From Dermanyssus gallinae (lineage: Eukaryota > Arthropoda > Arachnida > Mesostigmata > Dermanyssidae), in NCBI GenBank assembly GCA_003439945.1, contig QVRM01002192.1, positions 1,395,001-1,459,000 on the forward strand: DNA of 64,000 bases, given 5' to 3'. Positions 32,601 to 45,400 of this stretch are shown piece after piece. Numbering within the stretch: the first letter of the stretch is position 1; the number at the start of each line of letters is the position of its first letter. Below the pieces are notes generated by a model that was not told where the DNA came from, searched no databases, and saw only the letters and a program-made list of their open reading frames with translations. Position numbers and translations under genes: made by a program.

Positions 32601-35600
32601 TAGAGTCAGCCGGTCCTTAGAGCCAGCCGGTCCTTAGAGCCAGCCGGTCCTTAGAGCCAGTCGGTCCTTAGAGCCAGCCGGTCCTTAGAACCAGCCGGTC
32701 GTTGAACCAGCCGGTTGTTAGAGCCAGCCGGTTCTTAGAGCCAGCCGGTTGTTAGAGCCAGCCGGTTGTTAGAGCCAGCCGGTTCTTAGAGCCAGCCGGT
32801 TCTTAGAGCCAGCCGGTTCTTAGAGCCAGCCGGTTCTTACAGCCAGCCGGTTTTTAGAGCCAGCCGGTTCTTTAAACCAGGTTTTTCTTAGAACCAGCTG
32901 GTTCTCAGAACCAGCTGGTTCTTAGAGCCAGCCGGCTCTTAGAACCAGTCGGTTCTTAGAGCCAGCCGGTTCATTGAACCAGGTTTTTCTTAAAACCAGC
33001 TGGTTCTTAGAGCCAGCCGGTTCTTAGAGCCAGCCGGTCCTTAGAGCCAGCCGGTCCTTAGAGCCAGCCGGTCCTTAGAGCCAGCCGGTCCTTAGAGCCA
33101 GCCGGTCCTTAGAGCCAGCCGGTCCTTAGAGCCAGCCGGCCCTTAGAGCCGGCCGGTCCTTAGAGCCAGCCGGTCCTTAGAGCCGGCCGGTCCTTAGAGC
33201 CAGCCGGTCCTTAGAGCCAGCCGGTCCTTAGAACCAGCCGGTCCTTAGAACCAGGTTTTTCTTAGAGCCAGTCGGTCCTTAGAGCCAGCCGGTCCTTAGA
33301 GCCAGCCGGTTCTTAGAACCAGCCGGTTCTTAGAACTAGCCGGTTCTTAGAACCAGCCGGTTCTTAGAACCAGCCGGCTCTTAGAACCAGCCGGCTCTTA
33401 AAACCAGCCGGCTCTTAAAACCAGCCGGCTCTTAAAACCAGTCCATTCTTAGAGCCCATTGGTTCTTAGAGCCAGCCGGTTCTTAGAACCAGTTTTTTCT
33501 AGAACCTGCCGGTTCTTAGAACTAGGTTTTTCTTAGAACCAGCCGTTTTTTAGAACCAGGTTTTTCTTAGAACCAGCTGGTTCTTAGAACCAGTTGGTTC
33601 TTAAAGTCAGCCGGTTCTTAAAGTCAGCCGGTTCTTAGAGTCAGCCGGTTCTTAGAACCAGCCGGCTCTTAGAACCAGCCGGCTCTTAGAACCAGCCGGC
33701 TCTTAGAACCAGCCAAATCTTAAAACCAGCCAAATCTTAGAGCCAGCCGGTTCTTAGAGCGAGCCGGTTCTTAGAGCCAGCCGGTTCTTAGAGCCAGGTT
33801 TTTCTTAGAACGAGCTGGTTCTCAGAGCCAGCCGGTCCTTAGAACCAGCCGGTCCTTAGAACCAGCCGGTCCTTAGAACCAGCCGGTCCTAAGAACCAAC
33901 CGGTCCTTAGAACCAGCCGGTCCTTAGAACCAGGTTTTTCTTAGAGCCAGTCGGACCTTAGAGCCAGCCGATCTTTAGAACCAGCCGGCTCTTAGAGCCA
34001 GCCGGTTCTTAGAGCCAGCCGGTTCTTAGAGCCAGCCAGTTCTTAGAACCAGGTTTTTTTAGAACCAGCCAGTTCGTAGAACCAAATTTTTTCTAAAGCC
34101 AGGTTTTTCTTAGAGCCAGCCGGTTTTAAAAACCAGGTTTTTTTAGAACCAGCCGGTTCTAACAGCCAGTCGGTCCTTAGAACTAGCCGGTTCTTAGAGC
34201 CAGCCGGTTCTTAGAACCAGCCAGTTCATTGAACCAGGTTTTTCTTAGAACCAGCTGGTTCTTAGAGCCAGCCGGTCCTTAGAGCCAGCCGGTCCTTAGA
34301 GCCAGCCGGTCCTTAGAGCCAGCCGGTCCTTAGAGCCAGCCGGTCCTTAGAGCCAGCCGGTCCTTAGAGCCAGCCGGTCCTTAGAGCCAGTCGGTCCTTA
34401 GAGCCAGCCGGTCCTTAGAACCAGCCGGTTGTTAGAGCCAGCCGGTTCTTAGAGCCAGCCGGTTGTTAGAGCCAGCCGGTTGTTAGAGCCAGCCGGTTCT
34501 TAGAGCCAGCCGGTTCTTAGAGCCAGCCGGTTCTTAGAGCCAGCCGGTTCTTAGAGCCAGCCGGTTCTTACAGCCAGCCGGTTTTTAGAGCCAGCCGGTT
34601 CTTTAAACCAGGTTTTTCTTAGAACCAGCTGGTTCTCAGAACCAGCTGGTTCTTAGAGCCAGCCGGCTCTTAGAACCAGTCGGTTCTTAGAGCCAGCCGG
34701 TTCATTGAACCAGGTTTTTCTTAAAACCAGCTGGTTCTTAGAGCCAGCCGGTTCTTAGAGCCAGCCGGTCCTTAGAGCCAGCCGGTCCTTAGAGCCAGCC
34801 GGTCCTTAGAGCCAGCCGGTCCTTAGAGCCAGCCGGTCCTTAGAGCCAGCCGGTCCTTAGAGCCAGCCGGCCCTTAGAGCCGGCCGGTCCTTAGAGCCAG
34901 CCGGTCCTTAGAGCCAGCCGGTCCTTAGAGCCAGCCGGTCCTTAGAACCAGCCGGTCCTTAGAACCAGGTTTTTCTTAGAGCCAGTCGGTCCTTAGAGCC
35001 AGTCGGTCCTTAGAGCCAGCCGGTTCTTAGAACCAGCCGGTTCTTAGAACTAGCCGGTTCTTAGAACCAGCCGGTTCTTAGAACCAGCCGGCTCTTAGAA
35101 CCAGCCGGCTCTTAAAACCAGCCGGCTCTTAAAACCAGCCGGCTCTTAAAACCAGTCCATTCTTAGAGCCCATTGGTTCTTAGAGCCAGCCGGTTCTTAG
35201 AACCAGTTTTTTCTAGAACCTGCCGGTTCTTAGAACTAGGTTTTTCTTAGAACCAGCCGTTTTTTAGAACCAGGTTTTTCTTAGAACCAGCTGGTTCTTA
35301 GAACCAGTTGGTTCTTAAAGTCAGCCGGTTCTTAAAGTCAGCCGGTTCTTAAAGTCAGCCGGTTCTTAGAGTCAGCCGGTTCTTAGAACCAGCCGGCTCT
35401 TAGAACCAGCCGGCTCTTAGAACCAGCCGGCTCTTAGAACCAGCCAAATCTTAGAACCAGCCAAATCTTAGAGCCAGCCGGTTCTTAGAGCGAGCCGGTT
35501 CTTAGAGCCAGCCGGTTCTTAGAGCCAGGTTTTTCTTAGAACGAGCTGGTTCTCAGAGCCAGCCGGTCCTTAGAACCAGCCGGTCCTTAGAACCAGCCGG

Positions 35601-37620
35601 TCCTTAGAACCAGCCGGTCCTAAGAACCAACCGGTCCTTAGAACCAGCCGGTCCTTAGAACCAGGTTTTTCTTAGAGCCAGTCGGACCTTAGAGCCAGCC
35701 GATCTTTAGAACCAGCCGGCTCTTAGAGCCAGCCGGTTCTTAGAGCCAGCCAGTTCTTAGAACCAGGTTTTTTTAGAACCAGCCAGTTCGTAGAACCAAA
35801 TTTTTTCTAAAGCCAGGTTTTTCTTAGAGCCAGCCGGTTTTAAAAAACAGGTTTTTTTAGAACCAGCCGGTTCTAACAGCCAGTCGGTCCTTAGAACTAG
35901 CCGGTTCTTAGAGCCAGCCGGTTCTTAGAACCAGCCAGTTCATTGAGCCAGGTTTTTCTTAGAACCAGCTGGTTCTTAGAGCCAGCCGGTCCTTAGAGCC
36001 AGCCGGTCCTTAGAGCCAGCCGGTCCTTAGAGCCAGCCGGTCCTTAGAGCCAGCCGGTCCTTAGAGCCAGCCGGTCCTTAGAGCCAGTCGGTCCTTAGAG
36101 CCAGCCGGTCCTTAGAACCAGCCGGTCCTTGAACCAGCCGGTTGTTAGAGCCAGCCGGTTCTTAGAGCCAGCCGGTTGTTAGAGCCAGCCGGTTGTTAGA
36201 GCCAGCCGGTTCTTAGAGCCAGCCGGTTCTTAGAGCCAGCCGGTTCTTAGAGCCAGCCGGTTCTTACAGCCAGCCGGTTTTTAGAGCCAGCCGGTTCTTT
36301 AAACCAGGTTTTTCTTAGAACCAGCTGGTTCTCAGAACCAGCTGGTTCTTAGAGCCAGCCGGCTCTTAGAACCAGTCGGTTCTTAGAGCCAGCCGGTTCA
36401 TTGAACCAGGTTTTTCTTAAAACCAGCTGGTTCTTAGAGCCAGCCGGTTCTTAGAGCCAGCCGGTCCTTAGAGCCAGCCGGTCCTTAGAGCCAGCCGGTC
36501 CTTAGAGCCAGCCGGTCCTTAGAGCCAGCCGGTCCTTAGAGCCAGCCGGCCCTTAGAGCCGGCAGGTCCTTAGAGCCAGCCGGTCCTTAGAGCCAGTCGG
36601 TCCTTAAAGCCAGTCGGTCCTTAAAACCAGCCGGTCCTTAGAACCAGCCGGTCCTTGAACCAGCCGGTTCTTAGAGCCAGCCGGTTCTTTAAACTTGGTT
36701 TTTCTTAGAACCAGCTGGTTCTTAGAGCCAGTCGGCATTTAGAACCAGTCGATTTTTAGAGCCAGCCGGTTCTTAGAGCCAGTCGGCTTTTAGAACCAGT
36801 CGATTTTTAGAGCCAGCCGGTTCTTAGAGCCAGCCGGCTCTTAGAACCAGCCGGTTCTTAAAGCCGGCCGGTTTATTGAACCAGGTATTTCTTAGAACCA
36901 GCCGGTTGTTAGAGCCAGCCGGTTGTTAGAGCCAGCCGGTTCTTAGAGCCAGCCGGTTCTTAGAGCCAGCCGGTTCTTAGAGCCAGCCGGTTCTTAGAGC
37001 CAGCCGGTTCTTACAGCCAGCCGGTTTTTAGAGCCAGCCGGTTCTTTAAACCAGGTTTTTCTTAGAACCAGCTGGTTCTCAGAACCAGCTGGTTCTTAGA
37101 GCCAGCCGGCTCTTAGAACCAGTCGGTTCTTAGAGCCAGCCGGTTCATTGAACCAGGTTTTTCTTAAAACCAGCTGGTTCTTAGAGCCAGCCGGTTCTTA
37201 GAGCCAGCCGGTCCTTAGAGCCAGCCGGTCCTTAGAGCCAGCCGGTCCTTAGAGCCAGCCGGTCCTTAGAGCCAGCCGGTCCTTAGAGCCAGCCGGTCCT
37301 TAGAGCCAGCCGGCCCTTAGAGCCGGCCGGTCCTTAGAGCCAGCCGGTCCTTAGAGCCAGCCGGTCCTTAGAGCCAGCCGGTCCTTAGAACCAGCCGGTC
37401 CTTAGAACCAGGTTTTTCTTAGAGCCAGTCGGTCCTTAGAGCCAGTCGGTCCTTAGAGCCAGCCGGTTCTTAGAACCAGCCGGTTCTTAGAACTAGCCGG
37501 TTCTTAGAACCAGCCGGTTCTTAGAACCAGCCGGCTCTTAGAACCAGCCGGCTCTTAAAACCAGCCGGCTCTTAAAACCAGCCGGCTCTTAAAACCAGTC
37601 CATTCTTAGAGCCCATTGGT
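11681..37620 (+). repeat. satellite domain I: higher-order repeats marked by a CCATTCTTAGAGCCCATTGG block
   Basis: A rare variant pair reading CCATTCTTAGAGCCCATTGG recurs at 11681, 12343, 13443, 14072, 15206 (one-base variant), 17653, 19451, 19909, 21673, 24386, 26082, 27829, 30661, 33443, 35157 and 37600. It is always embedded in the same order of other variants. In the first part the marker appears twice per period of about 1.76 kb. Later, spacings cluster around 1.70-1.80 kb and 2.71-2.83 kb, with two of about 2.45 kb. It is absent after 37.6 kb. Confidence 0.9.
29782..33443 (+). repeat. 2.8-kb higher-order repeat, two adjacent copies
   Basis: A rare variant CCTTAGACCC occurs at 29782 and 32581, and a rare GTCGTTGAACC at 29899 and 32698; both pairs are exactly 2,799 bp apart. 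The next marker, at 30661 and 33443, is 2,782 bp apart, so the second copy has lost exactly 17 bp, one monomer, in between. Confidence 0.85.
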
Positions 37621-39400
37621 TCTTAGAGCCAGCCGGTTCTTAGAACCAGTTTTTTCTAGAACCTGCCGGTTCTTAGAACTAGGTTTTTCTTAGAACCAGC
37701 CGTTTTTTAGAACCAGGTTTTTCTTAGAACCAGCTGGTTCTTAGAACCAGTTGGTTCTTAAAGTCAGCCGGTTCTTAAAGTCAGCCGGTTCTTAGAGTCA
37801 GCCGGTTCTTAGAACCAGCCGGCTCTTAGAACCAGCCGGCTCTTAGAACCAGCCGGCTCTTAGAACCAGCCAAATCTTAGAACCAGCCAAATCTTAGAGC
37901 CAGCCGGTTCTTAGAGCGAGCCGGTTCTTAGAGCCAGCCGGTTCTTAGAGCCAGGTTTTTCTTAGAACGAGCTGGTTCTCAGAGCCAGCCGGTCCTTAGA
38001 ACCAGCCGGTCCTTAGAACCAGCCGGTCCTTAGAACCAGCCGGTCCTAAGAACCAACCGGTCCTTAGAACCAGCCGGTCCTTAGAACCAGGTTTTTCTTA
38101 GAGCCAGTCGGACCTTAGAGCCAGCCGATCTTTAGAACCAGCCGGCTCTTAGAGCCAGCCGGTTCTTAGAGCCAGCCAGTTCTTAGAACCAGGTTTTTTT
38201 AGAACCAGCCAGTTCGTAGAACCAAATTTTTTCTAAAGCCAGGTTTTTCTTAGAGCCAGCCGGTTTTAAAAACCAGGTTTTTTTAGAACCAGCCGGTTCT
38301 AACAGCCAGTCGGTCCTTAGAACTAGCCGGTTCTTAGAGCCAGCCGGTTCTTAGAACCAGCCAGTTCATTGAGCCAGGTTTTTCTTAGAACCAGCTGGTT
38401 CTTAGAGCCAGCCGGTCCTTAGAGCCAGCCGGTCCTTAGAGCCAGCCGGTCCTTAGAGCCAGCCGGTCCTTAGAGCCAGCCGGTCCTTAGAGCCAGCCGG
38501 TCCTTAGAGCCAGTCGGTCCTTAGAGCCAGCCGGTCCTTAGAACCAGCCGGTCCTTGAACCAGCCGGTTGTTAGAGCCAGCCGGTTCTTAGAGCCAGCCG
38601 GTTGTTAGAGCCAGCCGGTTGTTAGAGCCAGCCGGTTCTTAGAGCCAGCCGGTTCTTAGAGCCAGCCGGTTCTTAGAGCCAGCCGGTTCTTACAGCCAGC
38701 CGGTTTTTAGAGCCAGCCGGTTCTTTAAACCAGGTTTTTCTTAGAACCAGCTGGTTCTCAGAACCAGCTGGTTCTTAGAGCCAGCCGGCTCTTAGAACCA
38801 GTCGGTTCTTAGAGCCAGCCGGTTCATTGAACCAGGTTTTTCTTAAAACCAGCTGGTTCTTAGAGCCAGCCGGTTCTTAGAGCCAGCCGGTCCTTAGAGC
38901 CAGCCGGTCCTTAGAGCCAGCCGGTCCTTAGAGCCAGCCGGTCCTTAGAGCCAGCCGGTCCTTAGAGCCAGCCGGCCCTTAGAGCCGGCAGGTCCTTAGA
39001 GCCAGCCGGTCCTTAGAGCCAGTCGGTCCTTAAAGCCAGTCGGTCCTTAAAACCAGCCGGTCCTTAGAACCAGCCGGTCCTTGAACCAGCCGGTTCTTAG
39101 AGCCAGCCGGTTCTTTAAACTTGGTTTTTCTTAGAACCAGCTGGTTCTTAGAGCCAGTCGGCTTTTAGAACCAGTCGATTTTTAGAGCCAGCCGGTTCTT
39201 AGAGCCAGTCGGCTTTTAGAACCAGTCGATTTTTAGAGCCAGCCGGTTCTTAGAGCCAGCCGGCTCTTAGAACCAGCCGGTTCTTAAAGCCGGCCGGTTT
39301 ATTGAACCAGGTATTTCTTAGAACCAGCTGGTTCTTAGAGCCGGCCGGTTTATTTAACCAGGTATTTCTTAGAACCAGCTGGTTCTTAGAGCCAGCCACC
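36561..39400 (+). repeat. 2,426-bp segmental repeat within the satellite
   Basis: The rare sequence GGCAGGTCCT at 36561 and 38987, and GTCGGC...TTTAGAACC at 36731 and 39157, are both exactly 2,426 bp apart. This is a recent duplication whose length is not a multiple of 17. It lies at the change from domain I to domain II. Confidence 0.85.
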
Positions 39401-42400
39401 TCTTAGAACCAGCTGGTTTTCAGCGTCAGCCGGCTCTTAGAACCAGTCGGTTCTTGGAGCCAGCCGGTTCATTAAACCAGGTTTTCCTTAGAGCCAGCCG
39501 GTTCTTAGAGCCAGCCGGTTCTTAGAGCCAGCCGGTTCTCAGAGCCAGCCGGTTCTTAGAACCAGGTTTTTCTTAGAACCAGGTTTTTCTTAGAACCAGG
39601 TTTTTCTTAGAACCAGCCGGTTCTAACAGCCAGTCGGTCCTTAGAACTAGCCGGTTCTTAGAGCCAGCCGGTTCTTAGAACCAGCCAGTTCATTGAACCC
39701 GGTTTTTCTTAGAACCAGCTGGTTCTTAGAGCCAGCCGGTCCTTAGAGCCAGCCGGTCCTTAGAGCCAGCCGGTCCTTAGAGCCAGCCGGTCCTTAGAGC
39801 CAGCCGGTCCTTAGAGCCAGCCGGTCCTTAGAGCCAGTCGGTCCTTAGAGCCAGCCGGTCCTTAGAGCCAGTCGGTCCTTAGAGCCAGCCGGTCCTTAGA
39901 ACCAGCCGGTCCTTGAACCAGCCGGTTGTTAGAGCCAGCCGGTTCTTAGAGCCAGCCGGTTGTTAGAGCCAGCCGGTTGTTAGAGCCAGCCGGTTCTTAG
40001 AGCCAGCCGGTTCTAAGAGCCAGCCGGTTCTTACAGCCAGCCGGTTTTTAGAGCCAGCCGGTTCTTTAAACCAGGTTTTTCTTAGAACCAGCTGGTTCTC
40101 AGAGCCAGCCGGTTCATTGAACCAGGTTTTTCTTAAAACCAGCTGGTTCTTAGAGCCAGCCGGTTCTTAGAGCCAGCCGGTCCTTAGAGCCAGCCGGTCC
40201 TTAGAGCCAGCCGGTCCTTAGAGCCAGCCGGTCCTTAGAGCCAGCCGGTCCTTAGAGCCGGCCGGTCCTTAGAGCCAGCCGGTCCTTAGAGCCAGTCGGT
40301 CCTTAGAGCCAGTCGGTCCTTAAAACCAGCCGGTCCTTAGAACCAGCCGGTCCTTGAACCAGCCGGTTCTTAGAGCCAGCCGGTTCTTAGAGCCAGCCGG
40401 TTCTTTAAACTTGGTTTTTCTTAGAACCAGCTGGTTCTTAGAGCCACTCGGCTTTTAGAACGAGTCGATTTTTAGTGCCAGCCGGTTCTTAGAACCAGTC
40501 GGTTCTTAGAGCCAGCCGGTTCATTGAACCAGGTTTTTCTTAAAACCAGCTGGTTCTTAGAGCCAGCCGGTTCTTAGAGCCAGCCGGTCCTTAGAGCCAG
40601 CCGGTCCTTAGAGCCAGCCGGTCCTTAGAGCCAGCCGGTCCTTAGAGCCAGCCGGTTCTTAGAGCCAGCCGGTTCTTAGAGCCAGCCGGTTCTTAGAGCC
40701 AGCCGGTTCTTTAAACTTGGTTTTTCTTAGAACCAGCTGGTTCTTAGAGCCAGTCGGCTTTTAGAACCAGTCGATTTTTAGAGCCAGCCGGTTCTTAGAG
40801 CCAGCCGGTTCTTAGAGCCAGCCGGTTCTTAAAACCAGTCGATTTTTAGAGCCAGCCGGTTCTTAGAGCCAGCCGGCTCTTAGAACCAGCCGGTTCTTAG
40901 AGCCGGCCGGTTTATTGAACCAGGTTTTTCTTAGAACCAGCTGGTTCTTAGAGCCAGCCACCTCTTAGAACCAGCTGGTTTTCAGCGTCAGCCGGCTCTT
41001 AGAACCAGTCGGTTCTTGGAGCCAGCCGGTTCATTAAACCAGGTTTTCCTTAGAGCCAGCCGGTTCTTAGAGCCAGCCGGTTCTTAGAGCCAGCCGGTTC
41101 TCAGAGCCAGCCGGTTCTTAGAACCAGGTTTTTCTTAGAACCAGGTTTTTCTTAGAACCAGCCGGTTCTAACAGCCAGTCGGTCCTTAGAACTAGCCGGT
41201 TCTTAGAGCCAGCCGGTTCTCAGAACCAGCCAGTGCATTGAACCAGGTTTTTCTTAGAACCAGCTGGTTCTTAGAGCCAGCCGGTCCTTAGAGCCAGCCG
41301 GTCCTTAGAGCCAGCCGGTCCTTAGAGCCAGCCGGTCCTTAGAGCCAGCCGGTCCTTAGAGCCAGCCGGTCCTTAGAGCCAGTCGGTCCTTAGAGCCAGC
41401 CGGTCCTTAGAACCAGCCGGTCCTTGAACCAGCCGGTTGTTAGAGCCAGCCGGTTCTTAGAGCCAGCCGGTTGTTACAGCCAGCCGGTTGTTAGAGCCAG
41501 CCGGTTCTTAGAGCCAGCCGGTTCTAAGAGCCAGCCGGTTCTTTAAACCAGGTTTTTCTTAGAACCAGCTGGTTCTCAGAACCAGCTGGTTCTTAGAGCC
41601 AGCCGGCTCTTAGAACCAGTCGGTTCTTAGAGTCAGCCGGTTCATTGAACCAGGTTTTTCTTAAAACCAGCTGGTTCTTAGAGCCAGCCGGTTCTTAGAG
41701 CCAGCCGGTCCTTAGAGCCAGCCGGTCCTTAGAGCCAGCCGGTCCTTAGAGCCAGCCGGTCCTTAGAGCCGGCCGGTCCTTAGAGCCAGCCGGTCCTTAG
41801 AGCCAGTCGGTCCTTAAAGCCAGTCGGTCCTTAAAACCAGCCGGTCCTTAGAACCAGCCGGTCCTTGAACCAGCCGGTTCTTAGAGCCAGCCGGTTCATA
41901 GAGCCAGCCGGTTCATTGAACCAGGTTTTTCTTAAAACCAGCTGGTTCTTAGAGCCAGCCGGTTCTTAGAGCCAGCCGGTCCTTAGAGCCAGCCGGTCCT
42001 TAGAGCCAGCCGGTCCTTAGAGCCAGCCGGTCCTTAGAGCCGGCCGGTCCTTAGAGCCAGCCGGTCCTTAGAGCCAGTCGGTCCTTAGAGCCAGTCGGTC
42101 CTTAAAACCAGCCGGTCCTTAGAACCAGCCGGTCCTTGAACCAGCCGGTTCTTAGAGCCAGCCGGTTCTTAGAGCCAGCCGGTTCTTTAAACTTGGTTTT
42201 TCTTAGAACCAGCTGGTTCTTAGAGCCACTCGGCTTTTAGAACCAGTCGATTTTTAGAGCCAGCCGGTTCTTAGAACCAGTCGGTTCTTAGAGCCAGCCG
42301 GTTCATTGAACCAGGTTTTTCTTAAAACCAGCTGGTTCTTAGAGCCAGCCGGTTCTTAGAGCCAGCCGGTCCTTAGAGCCAGCCGGTCCTTAGAGCCAGC

Positions 42401-45400
42401 CGGTCCTTAGAGCCAGCCGGTCCTTAGAGCCAGCCGGTCCTTAGAGCCGGCCGGTCCTTAGAGCCAGCCGGTCCTTAGAGCCAGTCGGTCCTTAGAGCCA
42501 GTCGGTCCTTAAAACCAGCCGGTCCTTAGAACCAGCCGGTCCTTGAACCAGCCGGTTCTTAGAGCCAGCCGGTTCTTAGAGCCAGCCGGTTCTTAGAGCC
42601 AGCCGGTTCTTTAAACTTGGTTTTTCTTAGAACCAGCTGGTTCTTAGAGCCAGTCGGCTTTTAGAACCAGTCGATTTTTAGAGCCAGCCGGTTCTTAGAG
42701 CCAGCCGGTTCTTAAAACCAGTCGATTTTTAGAGCCAGCCGGTTCTTAGAGCCAGCCGGCTCTTAGAACCAGCCGGTTCTTAGAGCCGGCCGGTTTATTG
42801 AACCAGGTTTTTCTTAGAACCAGCTGGTTCTTAGAGCCAGCCACCTCTTAGAACCAGCTGGTTTTCAGCGTCAGCCGGTTCTTGGAGCCAGCCGGTTCAT
42901 TAAACCAGGTTTTCCTTAGAGCCAGCCGGTTCTTAGAGCCAGCCGGTTCTCAGAGCCAGCCGGTTCTTAGAACCAGGTTTTTCTTAGAACCAGGTTTTTC
43001 TTAGAACCAGCCGGTTCTAACAGCCAGTCGGTCCTTAGAACTAGCCGGTTCTTAGAGCCAGCCGGTTCTCAGAACCAGCCAGTTCATTGAACCAGGTTTT
43101 TCTTAGAACCAGCTGGTTCTTAGAGCCAGCCGGTCCTTAGAGCCAGCCGGTCCTTAGAGCCAGCCGGTCCTTAGAGCCAGCCGGTCCTTAGAGCCAGCCG
43201 GTCCTTAGAGCCAGCCGGTCCTTAGAGCCAGTCGGTCCTTAGAGCCAGCCGGTCCTTAGAACCAGCCGGTCCTTGAACCAGCCGGTTGTTAGAGCCAGCC
43301 GGTTCTTAGAGCCAGCCGGTTATTAGAGCCAGCCGGTTCTTTAAACCAGGTTTTTCTTAGAACTAGCTGGTTCTCAGAACCAGCTGGTTCTTAGAACCAG
43401 TCGGTTCTTAGAGTCAGCCGGTTCATTGAACCAGGTTTTTCTTAAAACCAGCTGGTTCTTAGAGCCAGCCGGTTCTTAGAGCCAGCCGGTCCTTAGAGCC
43501 AGCCGGTCCTTAGAGCCAGCCGGTCCTTAGAGCCAGCCGGTCCTTAGAGCCGGCCGGTCCTTAGAGCCAGCCGGTCCTTAGAGCCAGTCGGTCCTTAAAG
43601 CCAGTCGGTCCTTAAAACCAGCCGGTCCTTAGAACCAGCCGGTCCTTAGAGCCAGCCGGTCCTTAGAGCCAGTCGGTCCTTAAAGCCAGTCGGTCCTTAA
43701 AACCAGCCGGTCCTTAGAACCAGCCGGTCCTTGAACCAGCCGGTTCTTAGAGCCAGCCGGTTCATAGAGCCAGCCGGTTCATTGAACCAGGTTTTTCTTA
43801 AAACCAGCTGGTTCTTAGAGCCAGCCGGTTCTTAGAGCCAGCCGGTCCTTAGAGCCAGCCGGTCCTTAGAGCCAGCCGGTCCTTAGAGCCAGCCGGTCCT
43901 TAGAGCCGGCCGGTCCTTAGAGCCAGCCGGTCCTTAGAGCCAGTCGGTCCTTAGAGCCAGTCGGTCCTTAAAACCAGCCGGTCCTTAGAACCAGCCGGTC
44001 CTTGAACCAGCCGGTTCTTAGAGCCAGCCGGTTCTTAGAGCCAGCCGGTTCTTTAAACTTGGTTTTTCTTAGAACCAGCTGGTTCTTAGAGCCACTCGGC
44101 TTTTAGAACCAGTCGATTTTTAGAGCCAGCCGGTTCTTAGAACCAGTCGGTTCTTAGAGCCAGCCGGTTCATTGAACCAGGTTTTTCTTAAAACCAGCTG
44201 GTTCTTAGAGCCAGCCGGTTCTTAGAGCCAGCCGGTCCTTAGAGCCAGCCGGTCCTTAGAGCCAGCCGGTCCTTAGAGCCAGCCGGTCCTTAGAGCCAGC
44301 CGGTCCTTAGAGCCGGCCGGTCCTTAGAGCCAGCCGGTCCTTAGAGCCAGTCGGTCCTTAGAGCCAGTCGGTCCTTAAAACCAGCCGGTCCTTAGAACCA
44401 GCCGGTCCTTGAACCAGCCGGTTCTTAGAGCCAGCCGGTTCTTAGAGCCAGCCGGTTCTTAGAGCCAGCCGGTTCTTTAAACTTGGTTTTTCTTAGAACC
44501 AGCTGGTTCTTAGAGCCAGTCGGCTTTTAGAACCAGTCGATTTTTAGAGCCAGCCGGTTCTTAGAGCCAGCCGGTTCTTAAAACCAGTCGATTTTTAGAG
44601 CCAGCCGGTTCTTAGAGCCAGCCGGCTCTTAGAACCAGCCGGTTCTTAGAGCCGGCCGGTTTATTGAACCAGGTTTTTCTTAGAACCAGCTGGTTCTTAG
44701 AGCCAGCCACCTCTTAGAACCAGCTGGTTTTCAGCGTCAGCCGGTTCTTGGAGCCAGCCGGTTCATTAAACCAGGTTTTCCTTAGAGCCAGCCGGTTCTT
44801 AGAGCCAGCCGGTTCTCAGAGCCAGCCGGTTCTTAGAACCAGGTTTTTCTTAGAACCAGGTTTTTCTTAGAACCAGCCGGTTCTAACAGCCAGTCGGTCC
44901 TTAGAACTAGCCGGTTCTTAGAGCCAGCCGGTTCTCAGAACCAGCCAGTTCATTGAACCAGGTTTTTCTTAGAACCAGCTGGTTCTTAGAGCCAGCCGGT
45001 CCTTAGAGCCAGCCGGTCCTTAGAGCCAGCCGGTCCTTAGAGCCAGCCGGTCCTTAGAGCCAGCCGGTCCTTAGAGCCAGCCGGTCCTTAGAGCCAGTCG
45101 GTCCTTAGAGCCAGCCGGTCCTTAGAACCAGCCGGTCCTTGAACCAGCCGGTTGTTAGAGCCAGCCGGTTCTTAGAGCCAGCCGGTTATTAGAGCCAGCC
45201 GGTTCTTTAAACCAGGTTTTTCTTAGAACTAGCTGGTTCTCAGAACCAGCTGGTTCTTAGAACCAGTCGGTTCTTAGAGTCAGCCGGTTCATTGAACCAG
45301 GTTTTTCTTAAAACCAGCTGGTTCTTAGAGCCAGCCGGTTCTTAGAGCCAGCCGGTCCTTAGAGCCAGCCGGTCCTTAGAGCCAGCCGGTCCTTAGAGCC

